This document shows positions 23,131-33,754 of a stretch of 64,000 nt of DNA, piece by piece (positions within the stretch are counted from its first letter, which is position 1; each line of letters starts with the position of its first letter). The stretch comes from Anaspis maculata (lineage: Eukaryota > Arthropoda > Insecta > Coleoptera > Scraptiidae), in the NCBI GenBank assembly GCA_949128115.1, contig OX421966.1, forward strand, positions 56,913,416 through 56,977,415, given 5' to 3'. Position numbers and translations under genes: made by a program. The notes beneath the pieces were generated by a model. It saw only the letters and a program-made list of their open reading frames with translations. It was not told where the DNA came from and did not search any database.

Positions 23131-23560
23131 TCATAGCATTACTTTCACACTGCAAGAGTCTTCGGCGATTATTTCTGAGTCAGCGTGGATGAGTTCTTGT
23201 ATGAACTCTTGTAACAAGTCTGGAGCAGCGATTATTGTCTCATGAGTCGTCTCAATTCGGTTCTGTACTATGGACAAAGTCGTCTTTACGTCTTGTATCA
23301 CGTCGCGAACAAACGTGTGCTGAGGTAAATCACAAGAGCTTGGGGTGGCTGGCTGCTTGACTGATTGGGAATTCTCGGTTGTAACAAATTCTGATACAAT
23401 CATCCGCAGTATCGCACCATTCAATCTCTCCCTCCGATGCCGCACTGTGAGTTCTCTCGCACATGACGCACTTCCTCTCTTCCACATCCACGCAATCTAT
23501 TTGTGTTATTCCAGTTTGCGTCGCAAATTGAGACAATACCGCATTGTAAATGGGCTCCAT
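23131..23560 (-). pseudogene. Possible LINE ORF1-like remnant with a zinc-finger-like Cys pattern
   Basis: One minus-strand frame (23560-23330) contains RKCVMCERTHSAASEGEIEW followed by three more cysteines, loosely like a PHD-type finger. A second frame (23487-23131) continues with an amphipathic helical stretch, FVRDVIQDVKTTLSIVQ and LLQEFIQELI. A single frameshift would join a finger to a coiled coil, an arrangement known from ORF1 proteins of some LINEs. His residues expected in a PHD finger are missing. This is a weak call; a chance frame is possible. Confidence 0.25.
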
Positions 23561-24396
23561 ATACCAGGGCTAAGTGATAATTTGTACACACGCCGTGACT
23601 ACAGGCTCTACGTACGATAGTGTGCCGGAAGCGCTACGGCAAATTTTCTAGAGCCCATCAACCATCAGCCTGATGCGCAGAGTGCAGGGAAATACAGATC
23701 GCCCCCGGGCTCAGGCCAACACAACCTTGGTGATGCAAATTCCCGAAGGGAACTCCGCTATTAGCGTTATCTATCATCCAGATGCATCGTAATCGAAGCT
23801 TACACCAGTAATTACGCTTCACACCCCATCGAAACTAAATCCATTCGGTATGTTTTATGGCAGCTAACAAGCTCGTTATCTTTGGGGAGCGTGCGGGGGC
23901 TGCGGCGGAGGGGCGCAGCACGGCATACCGCCGCCGCTTCGACGTTATTGATGGGCACTCGCTCGTATGAGCATCGAGGAGTTCTAATTTCTTATCTTGG
24001 CGCGCTGGATGGAAATGTCGGAAGCTACCCGACAAGCTACGAGTGGAAGCGCAAGCCATATCTGAAACAAAACCGGTTCTAGGAAACATGGTCTTCTCCT
24101 CCAGTTGAGTGTAAAACTTTGACGTTCATGTCAACTTCCACCGGTTACCTGCCAACAGTGTCAACCACGAATGCCATGCAATGACATCCACGTCATCTGT
24201 CAACTGCGGCAAACTTATAGAGAGACTAGGAAGCTAAATGATCACTAACGATAGATCGTCATTTAATTTGCCTTGCAGTTTTGGTGACATCAAGGAAAAA
24301 ATAGTGGAGTTTCCGTGCTTATGATCATCAACAAGGGAAGGCCAGTATTTTTTAGCGCACTTCTCCAAACGGGAAGGCGCTTTTGTCCTCGCTTTG
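23561..24396. other. No gene recognised
   Basis: GC-rich between 23,870 and 24,080 with GCCGCCGC-type runs. Otherwise unremarkable. Confidence 0.4.
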
Positions 24397-24443
24397 TCCG
24401 TCCGTCCGTCCGTCCGTCCGTCCGTCAGTCCGTCCGTCCGTCC
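24397..24443. repeat. (CCGT)n microsatellite
   Basis: About eleven near-perfect CCGT units with one CAGT interruption at 24425-24428. Confidence 0.92.
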
Positions 24444-24476
24444 CCGCATCTAGTCCTAGACGAAAAGGTTTTTGCG

Positions 24477-25197
24477 GAAAATTTTTACACCATTGGGTAG
24501 CTCATGACCTTGTATCCCGAACCAAGAAAAATCTTGACGAAATAATAATAAACAATGACAATAATAACAATTTAGTGTGACGCGGCATCGCCGTTGAATG
24601 CTGCATTTCAGAAGCCGGCCTGATCTCGAAAGTTATCACATGCGAGGAAGTACCCGATCTTATCATTTTACCATAATACATATGCGGAGTTATATTTAGA
24701 GGATGATTTGAACTTTATTTTAATGAAAATTTCACATCGGTGCGAGGTGCCGATTAGTACTTATTAATTTTTGAACATGACTCCGAAACTACGGCTCGGC
24801 CGCAAATGATTTATTCGTTGCTTGCTGGTGCTTGATATCCTTTCCTCCGAACAAAACGAAATTCAATACAGAAAATATTTCAACTCGAATGGGTAGCTCA
24901 TGGCCTTGGTACGCGAATCAAGAAAAATGTTGCCGAAATAATCATGAACAATTACAAAAATAACATTTTGGTGTAGGGCGGCTTCGCCGATCAAGTGCTG
25001 GCATTCGCGGTAAGATGTAGAAAGTTGCGATATGCAGGCAACTACAATTTCTTAATGAAATACATCACTGCATGTACGGCATTATATTTAGAGAACAATT
25101 TGAACTTTCTTTTGACAAAAACCCCACTTCGATCCGACCGTTAGGTCAATTGTTATCGATTTTTGAAAACGGCCGCAAAGCCACGGCTCGGCGCATA
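24477..25197. repeat. Diverged direct repeat, two ~330-bp copies
   Basis: Copies at about 24477-24807 and 24870-25197 share GGGTAGCTCATG, AATCAAGAAAAAT or close variants, TTATATTTAGAG, ATTTGAACTTT and CACGGCTCGGC-type ends in the same order, with many substitutions. They are non-coding. A tetranucleotide microsatellite lies just outside each end of the pair, which is common in non-autonomous elements that carry microsatellites. Confidence 0.65.
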
Positions 25198-25499
25198 TTA
25201 CACGACCCTACAAATTTAAAATCAGACGTGTCGAAATAGTAATTGAACATTTTGAAATAGCCAATACTAGGTACCTGAAGGATAATGGCACTCAAATTAC
25301 GAAACATGTTCGCTCAATAACAAAAAAAAAGTAGGTAGGTATCACTAAAAATCATGTGACAAGGCTACCATTTTTTCGGTTTTTCGATAAAAAAGAAATG
25401 TTCCAATTCAAAAGTGAACCCGATATTCGTGTTCAGGAGGTCGAAATCAGTTGGAGCACATTTTTTTATATAAGTAACAGAATGACGCTTATGTGGCCG

Positions 25500-25500
<1 letters not shown>

Positions 25501-25542
<42 letters not shown>
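25501..25542. repeat. (TGTC)n microsatellite
   Basis: About ten uninterrupted TGTC units. Confidence 0.93.
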
Positions 25543-25819
25543 CGAGTCCGTGCAGAAATTAAGACGCTGTACTCCTTCTCGAGAATTGAAACAAGAGTCT
25601 TGGAACTTTTTTCCGATTAATAGCTGATGTCTCCAAGGGTGGCCAATGGGCACTATTTTTGTTATCCATACATCGTTATCATTATTCTCAAAAAACAGAG
25701 ATCTCCTGTGCACTTCGATGAAGTAGAACTTCTCCTCGGGAAATAAAGCTACAGCTGTTGAAGATTGAACTTTATCCGGTGGATAGCTTAGGTCCTCAAG
25801 GACCAAATAGGCAGGTTGG

Positions 25820-26225
25820 CTTTCATAATTCGGCCGCCATCTTGGCTGCCATATTGAAGTTTCTTATTAGTGGAACGATTGTCATGAAACTTGAAACTCA
25901 CCCTTGTCTAGTATGATCATTCTTATTTTCAAGCCAAATTTTATGATTGCCCCACCATCTTGGCCGCCATATTGAAATCTCTTATAAGTGGAAAGATTTT
26001 CATGAAACTTGAGAGTTACGCTTGTCTCGTACGATCATTCCTATTTTCAAGCTGAGTTTCATAATTCTGCCGCCATCTTGGCCGCCATATTGAAATCTCT
26101 TGTTAGTGGAACGATTTTCATGAAACTTGGAACTTACCCTTGTCCAGTACGATCATTTTGATTTTCAAGCCGAATTTCATGATTCTGTAGATATTTTGGC
26201 CGCCATATTGCAATTTTTTGCCCAA
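25820..26225. repeat. 118-bp minisatellite, ~3.4 copies, with paired GCCAT(C/A)TTG sites
   Basis: The CCAT of the key block recurs at 25837, 25955, 26073 and, degraded, at 26191, a constant spacing of 118 bp. Each full unit carries GCCATCTTGG followed directly by GCCATATTG, then TGGAACGATTTTCATGAAAC or close variants, and GTACGATCATT. GCCATNTTG is the core recognised by YY1/Pleiohomeotic zinc-finger proteins. That the sites are bound is inference. Confidence 0.85.
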
Positions 26226-26428
26226 GACGGTAGAACCCTAATCACTTAACATCTTGCGTTCACTGATCCTCCAAAAAGGAAGTGCGCTACTGAGCCTCAT
26301 GCCCATGAGGCATATTCGCTTGTTCTTTGCTGGCACCAAGACAGAAAAGCAAGTTGAAAGACGATCTCTAATAATCATTAAGCACTTTAGAAAAAGCAGA
26401 AAGAATCCACCGCGTGTCTACTCTACAT

Positions 26429-27345
26429 TCACGCCACGGAAGTAGCCCCACAGAATTCCTCGAAGGAGTACACCGCACGCCCGAGGAGTAGCTTCTTGAC
26501 CGATTTCACAAAACCGAGACAAGTGTTCATTCTCTTGACCTCAGGCGGGAGGTGGTTATAGAGCCTCACGGCCATGATGCAAGTGCTTCGCGCAGATTCA
26601 GCAGTTCTATGTGGCGGAACGCAAAGCCGACCTCTCTGTCGTATCACACTCCCACCACCGTCATCACCTGATTTGGATAACCTCGGCAAACTGTCACGAG
26701 CATAGACGACACAAGCTAATACTTATATAACGAGTGATCGAATAGATTTCTCCTCAAGTCGCCTTTGATTCCTGAAAATCTGGCGGAAAAACACGGCTAG
26801 CGAGGAGATCAAGGCCTACCCTTAGGGGAGATTCATTCGATCAGTCCGTACAACGGTACACAGTTGAAATCTGCAGGTCACAAAAAAGTACCCGACAGGA
26901 ATGTCGACGGTTCACCTAACAAATGTTACGAATGATTTGTCCTGAAATCCAACACAAGATACCGCAAGAAAGAGCAGACTGCCCATGGGCGAAATAGTAG
27001 GTTAGAAGGATTGGTCAAGTAACGATTCCGCGTAACTTCCACAAGGCGAAGCTATGTTTAGCTAATTTACCCTTGATATCTTTCACCTGGGCTGACCAAG
27101 TCAATCTCCTATCAATGCGCAGTCCAAGGGAACTTGACAGAGGGGTGCTGAGACAAGGACCTACCATTCAGTCTGGTGAGAAGACTGTAATCCAATTCAT
27201 TCTTTGAAAATAGAACAAGTGTAGACTCATCCTCATCAAGGACTGATCCATTGTTACTTGACCAGCCAGAAATCGCTATATTGACAGAGTCACATCCCCC
27301 CACCACATCATCAATCACGCCAGCGGACACACTGTAGCAAACCGG
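26429..27345 (-). mobile_element. Decayed LINE fragment, RT thumb to C-terminus
   Basis: Reading the minus strand from 27,330 downwards: ISGWSSNNGSVLDEDEST near 27,250, LGLRIDRRLTWSAQV near 27,105, KHSFALWKLRGIVT near 27,040, YYFAHGQSALSCGIL near 26,990, and the C-terminal RLYNHLPPEVK...FVKSVKKLLLG...YSFEEF near 26,560-26,460. This order matches the region after the catalytic motif in CR1/Jockey-group RTs. Stops (for example after GIVT) and frame changes break it. The catalytic domain is absent, so it is a dead partial copy. Confidence 0.82.
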
Positions 27346-27485
27346 GCTAGTCCAGCCCTGTGCCTTATATTTTACTTTTTTAGTTTCACGCTAACCTACC
27401 GCCTAAAGGTTAGTGTCGATGTGACTGATGGATTATATTTCAAAATAAGAAAAGAGAGAGAGAATTAATTTTGGCTTGAAAATTG
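27346..27485. other. Short spacer before dispersed repeat copy B
   Basis: AT-rich, with a GA-rich run (AAAAGAGAGAGAGAATT) near 27451-27467. Nothing else recognised. Confidence 0.4.
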
Positions 27486-27955
27486 GCCTGGTTTTCCCCT
27501 ACTCGGGATTTCTTTTAAATAATTACTGATTAATTTTTCTTACTGCAGCCCAACTGCTATTTTTTTAAAAGTTATTTATAAGAGAGATTCGGAACTAGCC
27601 ACGACAACCTTTCTTCCCTGTTAATAATATTTCGACGCCTCAAAGTTACCGGATGAATCAACCGGGTTGCGATATTCGTTTCTTGAAAATTCGAGGCGTT
27701 ATCGAATCGCTAAACTGAACATTTCTAATTGCCGAGGCAATAATTTCACCGGTCGTGAGAACGCTTTCCTTCCCAAAAAAGTCCGCTCTGACTGGCCCAC
27801 TGGACCACGGGATTATGAGATAAGGCGAGTCTATAAGTATAAGCAGAAGAGAAGATGAGAGAACTGGTGCTGCAGACTTGCAACTTGCCTCGCGGCTTGA
27901 CTGGTGAACCGCGACCCGACGCGGTTATTCCATCAATAATCTATTTTACAGTCAA

Positions 27956-28795
27956 TAGACCTATTCGGTGGAAACGAGAGAGACAGACTTATACAGAAAT
28001 CTGTGTGAGAAAAAAGACACAGAGTGAGTTGCGCGCGCATCTGAACGACCATCTAGGGAAATTCAGCATGAGGTTTGCGCTCCTGATATTCCCTGCATGT
28101 TTCAATTTTGACGTCCTTGATTTTGATGGAGCATGTGGATTTAAGACTTCAACTGCCGTCATTTTGACGTTTACGCTAGTGAGAATTCACTGCTGAATGA
28201 TGAGGTGACCTCCACTCAACATGGAACAAGATGTGTGCCAGGGCTACCCCTCTAAAGGAAGGAGAGGCAGAGACCGTGTCACCGCAAAACATACTGGTCA
28301 GCAGCATTCCCACCTATTACAGAACATGTATTCCGGGTCAACCTCATGGAAGAAGCTTTGCATCCTTTGTCACCGACAGCAACTCTTCGAGGGCCTAGAG
28401 AACTACGACTATGACCTATGAATGCTCCCAGAAGGTGACAGTAGCCGAAGACAAGCTAACCTGTAAGAATTTGTCACACTATCGCGGACAGAAACACTCA
28501 AAGGAACTGGGGGTCTGGGAGTTACTAGCTACAGTCCGTGTTTTCCGCGATCGGGGACTTCCAACCACATCTTGTTGCTTTTAACCACTCTACTTTCAAG
28601 GTGATGTTTGCAGGGAGTATACATGGTATGTACCAGGGATCACGCGTATGTGCCGTACACTTATCACTTCAACTGTTTGACACTTTGACTTTGATTTTTC
28701 CAAGGATGTAATTTGTCACCATTTCACCTGCACCGTTATCATGGCACCGAGTCGTGCAGATGCGCGCGCAGACCAGGTAAAACTGAATGGGTCTA
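27956..28795. mobile_element. 840-bp insertion with ~14-bp terminal inverted repeats
   Basis: The left end TAGACCTATTCGGT and the reverse complement of the right end, TAGACCCATTCAGT, differ at two positions. Copy A shows the empty site: CAGTCAATTAACTG is uninterrupted at about 8415-8428, whereas copy B has CAGTCAA before and TTAACTG after the insertion. The boundaries are thus exact to within a base or two. Depending on where the ends are drawn, the duplication is AT or none. No transposase is recognisable inside, so the superfamily is undetermined. Confidence 0.8.
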
Positions 28796-29573
28796 TTAAC
28801 TGAAAGTCACTCAATTTTGGCGGCTCGGATGGCGTCCGGCCTGAGGCGCCACTTTGGCGTCCCACGGCCGTCAAATTCCCAAATTTTGAGTGGTTATATC
28901 CCACAAAAATCATTGTTAGGAAACGCGCGCGAATAAAAAATCAATTAAACTATGGCAGTATAGTACAAGGAAAGCCGGACGCGCTCGAAGTGCATAGTGG
29001 TTTAGGCCGTCGCGCGTGCTAATGTTCAATAATAAGTAAATTCACGAAGACGCGCTTAAATGCGATGTTCCTTGTCAACGCAGAAACCAATCGTCCTAAA
29101 AATATTACCCCTGTGTTTTTACGCGAGTGTTACCCTGTTGGTACCCAGGGTGAAACGTAAGAAATAAGTTTTTCATAGTGCGATGTCACCGTATAAGATT
29201 GAGTCCACCCAAGTAATTAACACGCTGTGGAGCGCTATCGCAGAACAAGGAATCATCTGACATAACGCTTTCTAGCGACTCGCGATCTCTCTCACTCTGT
29301 ATCTCTCTCTCTCCTATTCCCACTTACGTCATGTGCACGAGCCATGACGAATGAACGCCAAAATGGCGTCGTGACAGTTGTTGCATTACTCTCTTACGTC
29401 ATCAAATGTCACAGCGACAGCTGAGTTTTGTTTTGTTTACTTACTTGATATTTATACGCCACGTGAATGGTTACTATTGTGAATATTTCTCAATACTAGC
29501 TTTTGATAGTGAACCTATGCAGTGATAGTATTTAATTGAATTTGCTTATTTGGATATATAACGTTTGTTTTGA

Positions 29574-29747
29574 AAATCTCTTGTCTACCCGACCACCCTT
29601 CACACGGAACCAGGAAAAAAGCTGGAGGTTTCTACTCGATTCAAATGCCTCGTCTGTCGGACTCATCTAAACGCCTACCCCGAAGAGTTAAAGCCAGAAA
29701 TACATAAGCTGAAATGCATGCTACCCCAACCAAGATCAGAACTCTAA
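29574..29747 (+). CDS. Short conserved reading frame in dispersed repeat copy B
   Basis: The frame runs from just after a TGA at 29571 to TAA at 29745 (57 codons, no obvious start). It contains RFKCLVCRTHLNAYPEELKP, with a CxxC motif. Copy A (from about 9268) keeps FKCLVCRTHLNAY, and most differences in that stretch are at third codon positions (for example TGC/TGT and CTT/CTC), as expected for a once-translated segment. Copy A is frameshifted upstream. It may be the end of an element-encoded protein or an exon. The function is unknown. Confidence 0.35.
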   Translation, partial: KSLVYPTTLHTEPGKKLEVSTRFKCLVCRTHLNAYPEELKPEIHKLKCMLPQPRSEL

Positions 29748-29910
29748 GATGTACCCAGATGGTCTGTTCCCCTCCCCCTATGGATCTGCCTCTCCATATA
29801 AAATAACTGGGTCAGTGGTGGCAGTCACGTTACTACTCTTAGGATTGAGCACCCCCTATTCTGAACAACCATACAGGGTCATCGACTGCTCTAAGTAGTT
29901 CCCCAATTAG

Positions 29911-32167
29911 TCTACATTTGTCATAAAGCTGCTGATCAATTTTGCTAATAATTTTGACTTATTTTACTTATATATTCACCAAAACAACCCCCAGGTTGTA
30001 CAAATGGTGGCATTTTCATATCACTTGATACCTTGGAAAAGTCCTTGACTATTTTGACTATGTTTATATTGTGTTTTGAGCTGATCATATTATTGGTCAT
30101 ATTACATCCCTCAACCCTTCGAGTTTTACAAATGGTGACTTGCAGTGAGATTTCTGTTCATGTTTGATACTTCATAATCTTAATACGTAGCAAAAAGCTA
30201 TTTAGTTCTCGAAAGAAACGTTGACCAAGGCAGCCAGTGGCGACACAAAAACAAATGGCTAGAAAATGGCTTGTCGAATTTTTGAATTTGGAGTATAAAC
30301 CATTATAAACAAATAACGTCGTGAAAAAGCTCTTGTGAATTCAATGCGACTGGGGGCAATTCGCCCCGAAAATTGTCTACGGCACTAGATTTCGCCAAAC
30401 CGAATGGGAGACTAGACTTGGATTGCTCAGTTTTAGCGTTAAGAGTCAACGGTTTTAGCTCGGGATTTAGCGAACTCCAAACATAACGTTTTGTATTATT
30501 TGAAGTTTGAACTCCCCAATGTCTGCGAAGGAAAACGCAACGAATCGCAACAAGATTAGAAAAGACTACTACGGAGCTGCAATTCTCCTCTCCGATACAA
30601 AGAGATAAACCTCAAATAAACGTGTTGCTCGAAATAATTTCCTTGAGTGCTGTTCCACGCCGCCCGAGAACTGATGGTTAAAGTAAAAGAATGTTGGCTG
30701 CACTGTTAGTTTTGTTGGTGTTGCCGTTGTTGCCCGTTTATTTGCCGAACGCGGTCGCTCGGGTCGGACGCTCGCTGGTGGGAATTCATTCTGCAGAAGG
30801 AGAGAGAGAGAGTTCATAACGAAATTAAGTCGATGGTGATGATGATGATTCCTTTCCAGCGCGAGTTTTCATTTTCTAAACCGCGCCCGGAAGTTTCAAG
30901 GAAATGAGTTCATTACAAAAATTGATCTTTTCACATCGTGATGTGCGGAGAAAAGAAAGCGGGGCACCGGCCTGCGGAAATGGAATTTTCCATTAGCCGT
31001 TATGGCCGTAGAATGTTACATTGTTGATTGTAATTCCATCGAAGAGGAATCCGAATGCCCAATGGCGAAGAGTCGAGAAGTGCTCCAACGGAAGGTGTGA
31101 TTATTGCACGAGGGTAATATACTGGACTACACAAAAGTCAATGCATCGTTTACGAAAATGTGCCTCTTCTTGAATTTGATGTACTTACCTTACTTTGGAT
31201 TGCTAGGTACAATAAGTATTGTGTTCGAAGTGTTAGCTGGCACAATCCTTTGGCTATCAGTCCGTGCAAAACATTAGATAGGTACTTAGGTACTTCACAT
31301 AAAGTTTGTACAGAGTGTTCAGTAGAATTGTGCGAAATTGCTAAGCCGTCAAGAACCTTTTCTTTGCTGAAGAATTTTTTTTCTTGGTTTCAACCCCAAA
31401 AATGTGGAGGTACGCCTCAAATTACAGGATCATGTTTGAATCTTTCTCTGTCTCCTCAAGGAAATCGTGGAAAAATTGAAACTATCAACAAACTCAAGAA
31501 TCAAATGAGCTATATTTTGACAGAAACAAAAACGTTGCCAGCTTAGGTTAAAAAAAGAAGTGATGATATAAAATGTTGGGACAAAGTTGGGTGTGACTGT
31601 GGTCGAAGTGAGCATTGACAATAACAGGCAGAGAAGTTATTTGGAACAATTTAAACTAGATGGTACAAGTTTTTCTGAAGATCAGAGATTCACAAACATA
31701 TGTGATTCTTCTTGATTTGAAAAAAATAATGATGATTAGATGATGATGACAGACCGCACGGCGATCCTTGTATCGCCCATAATTCTTCAGGGTTTGGCTT
31801 GTATTTTTGACTGGGACAGGCGAAAGGGTTGATGATTGCATGGGGCCCCTTTTTTGGACGAAAGGCATTGTATACTCTTTAATTTGAAGCATCGAAAGTT
31901 GAACCGGCTTCAAGGGGTTAGGAACATTTTTCACAACTGTCAAATGTCAAGGCTCTCTTGATTTATTTATTCATTGGCGCAAATTAAAAACAGGTCGAAA
32001 CATTGTTACATTTTCAATAAAATGGAAAAAAGCGTCAGACATCACATCCCGCAAAAATGTCCGGCTATCTGCAAAGGAGATACGTGAAAAATGTGTTTCA
32101 AAACTGGTCCGGCCAGAGCAGCCAACTGCAAAGTTTTGGGGATTTTCTATATTTCACATTTGGAAAC
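29911..32167. other. No gene recognised
   Basis: A GA-rich run lies at 30800-30812 and a (GAT)n run at about 30833-30848, inside a CpG-richer stretch (30,560-31,090) that looks single-copy. An open frame of 128 codons at 31160-31546 shows no domain. Confidence 0.4.
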
Positions 32168-32222
32168 TTAGAAACAAAATCTCATAGCCGACTAGAATCA
32201 CAGTACAAGTGAACCTACTTTA
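32168..32222. repeat. 55-bp segment shared with the element end at 37178-37232
   Basis: TTAGAAACAAAATCTCA, AGCCGACTAGAATCAC and AAGTGAACCTACT are shared in order with 37178-37232, with few mismatches, and similarity stops on both sides. It looks like a stray end of the element described at 36495-37224. Confidence 0.65.
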
Positions 32223-32536
32223 CCTATTTCATTTTTTTTTCCGACAGCTTACTTGTCAAAATAAATCATTAGTGTTATATATATATTTGTGATCAGGAAA
32301 GAAGGCTCCACCAATTAGCAAAATAAGATATAGGGTGTTGAGGATCGATTTGAGGTCCCTGAGAGAAATCGTAAAGAAAAAGTTTTAAGTTTTTCAAAAT
32401 ATCTTAAAGGGAAATATCCCAGAGAAGGGGGCATTTTATCGTGAACGTCCTGTACCTAAGAGATCGGAATCACCCCAGGTTTCGAAAACGCATGTAGAAA
32501 ATCAGCAAGGGAGAAAAGTGTCCAAGGTGAAACCAC

Positions 32537-33507
32537 TTAAAGCCGCATCCACATAACGTATGGTCCGAAAGTTGGTCCGAAAGAAGAAACAAATCCATAT
32601 TCAGCATATTGATAATTGACCATTATCTTCGATGGGTCCCAATTTTCTTCTGCCATGTTCCATGATTTTCTGTATCAATTTTTCAAATGTGAAATTCTCT
32701 AATGTTATTGAAAAATGCGACGCCGTAATCGGTCTTCATTTGCAGCTTCCCATCCCTTGTCGTATACTATCCTGCCCAATACTTACCAAAAATCTTCTAT
32801 TGGTCGAGCTTGCGGTACATTGGGAGGCAGGAACTCAGAGAAATTAATCCTGCTGTTGTCCAGAGAATGATCGAACTTGGCAGAAGAAAACCGAGCGCCA
32901 TCAAAGATGATGGCCCATCTTCAATATGTTAAATATGAATTTGGTATTGCTAAAGATGATGCTAGTTCTTGCAATATCAAGCTACAAAATTGAAATTATC
33001 CAAAAAAAGTTATAAAAAAGCTTTTAAAGAAATTCCCAAAACTTTCGGACCATACGTTAGGATTAGTGCAGTTGGACTGCAGGGGAACTGCGTAGGTGAT
33101 AAACCAATGTTACCACGAGCGTTCACATAGAATTAGTGCAGAGCTAGCAACTAGACACGTCAGCTGCCGACCTGACGCAACAACCGTCAATCGGCTCTTT
33201 CTTGTAACGTCTGAAGTTTGGCATTCGCATCTCACAGCAGCAGATTCGCATTATCAGTCAAGTCATCACGCCGCAATAATAACTTAGCAACGGAATCGCG
33301 AATTGTGATTGGCGATGGCAAGAAAATTGGCAAGGGCAGTGCAGAATGTCAGAAAACTTCAAACTTCTGCCATCCCAACTGCACTCCCACTGCCATGCCA
33401 CTCGTTTCTCACCGTAAGTCTATGTGAACGCTCAATGCAAGAACCTATAGTTTACCTTTTCTACCATACCGTTGCCACTGCACTGATCCTATGTGGATGC
33501 GGCTTAA
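32537..33507. mobile_element. TTAA-flanked non-autonomous element with nested inverted repeats
   Basis: TTAA at 32537-32540 and 33504-33507 flank ends that match in inverted orientation: AGCCGCATCCACATA on the left and TATGTGGATGCGGC on the right. Inside, TAACGTATGGTCCGAAAGTT (32554-32573) is matched by its inverted copy near 33036-33056, and GAGCGTTCACATAGA (33118-33132) by TCTATGTGAACGCTC (33419-33433). TTAA target sites are used by piggyBac and Kolobok transposons. The GCCGCATCC end looks more like Kolobok-type MITEs, but that is a guess. No transposase. Confidence 0.75.
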
Positions 33508-33637
33508 GTCTTGCTAACTGTGAATTCCACCAAAAGTTTAATGAGTTAGGTAACTTCAATTTGACTTAGTTGCTAAGCGAGTGGCCTTTGTGTCATAGCA
33601 ACTAGCTTCGATTCAAGTTAACTTGATCGTACAACTT
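33508..33637. other. Short spacer
   Basis: Nothing recognised. Confidence 0.4.
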
Positions 33638-33727
33638 TTGGTCGAAGCAGGACAACTTGACGCCGCCGACTTGACGCCAGCCATTTTGACGCGGGACAAC
33701 TTGACACCAGGACAACTTGACGCTAGG
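33638..33727. repeat. ~16-bp tandem repeat block, GGACAACTTGACGCCA type, copy 1
   Basis: Five to six units of about 14-16 bp based on GGACAACTTGACGCCA follow TTGGTCGAAGCAGGACAACT. The same block recurs at 34930-35020, 1.3 kb downstream in the same orientation. Between them lies the GAGCCC array. Confidence 0.8.
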
Positions 33728-33754
33728 AGTCATCATAATTTCGGGACTCTGGTT

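Larger units (their letters stand above)
27486..29910. repeat. 1.6 kb dispersed repeat, copy B, carrying an 840-bp insertion
   Basis: It is collinear with 7945-9530 from TTTTCCCCTACTCGGG at the start to the GTGGTGGCAG and ACCATACAGGGTCATCGAC block at the end. Without the insertion (27956-28795) its length is about 1.59 kb, the same as copy A. Copy B also holds a 57-codon open frame near its 3' end that is partly preserved in copy A. Both copies diverge beyond the GGGTCATCGAC block. Confidence 0.78.

Noticed and set aside
31160..31546. 128-codon hypothetical gene
   Set aside because: No motif, no recognisable start context or splice signals, and no support from a neighbour. Length is compatible with chance in this AT content.
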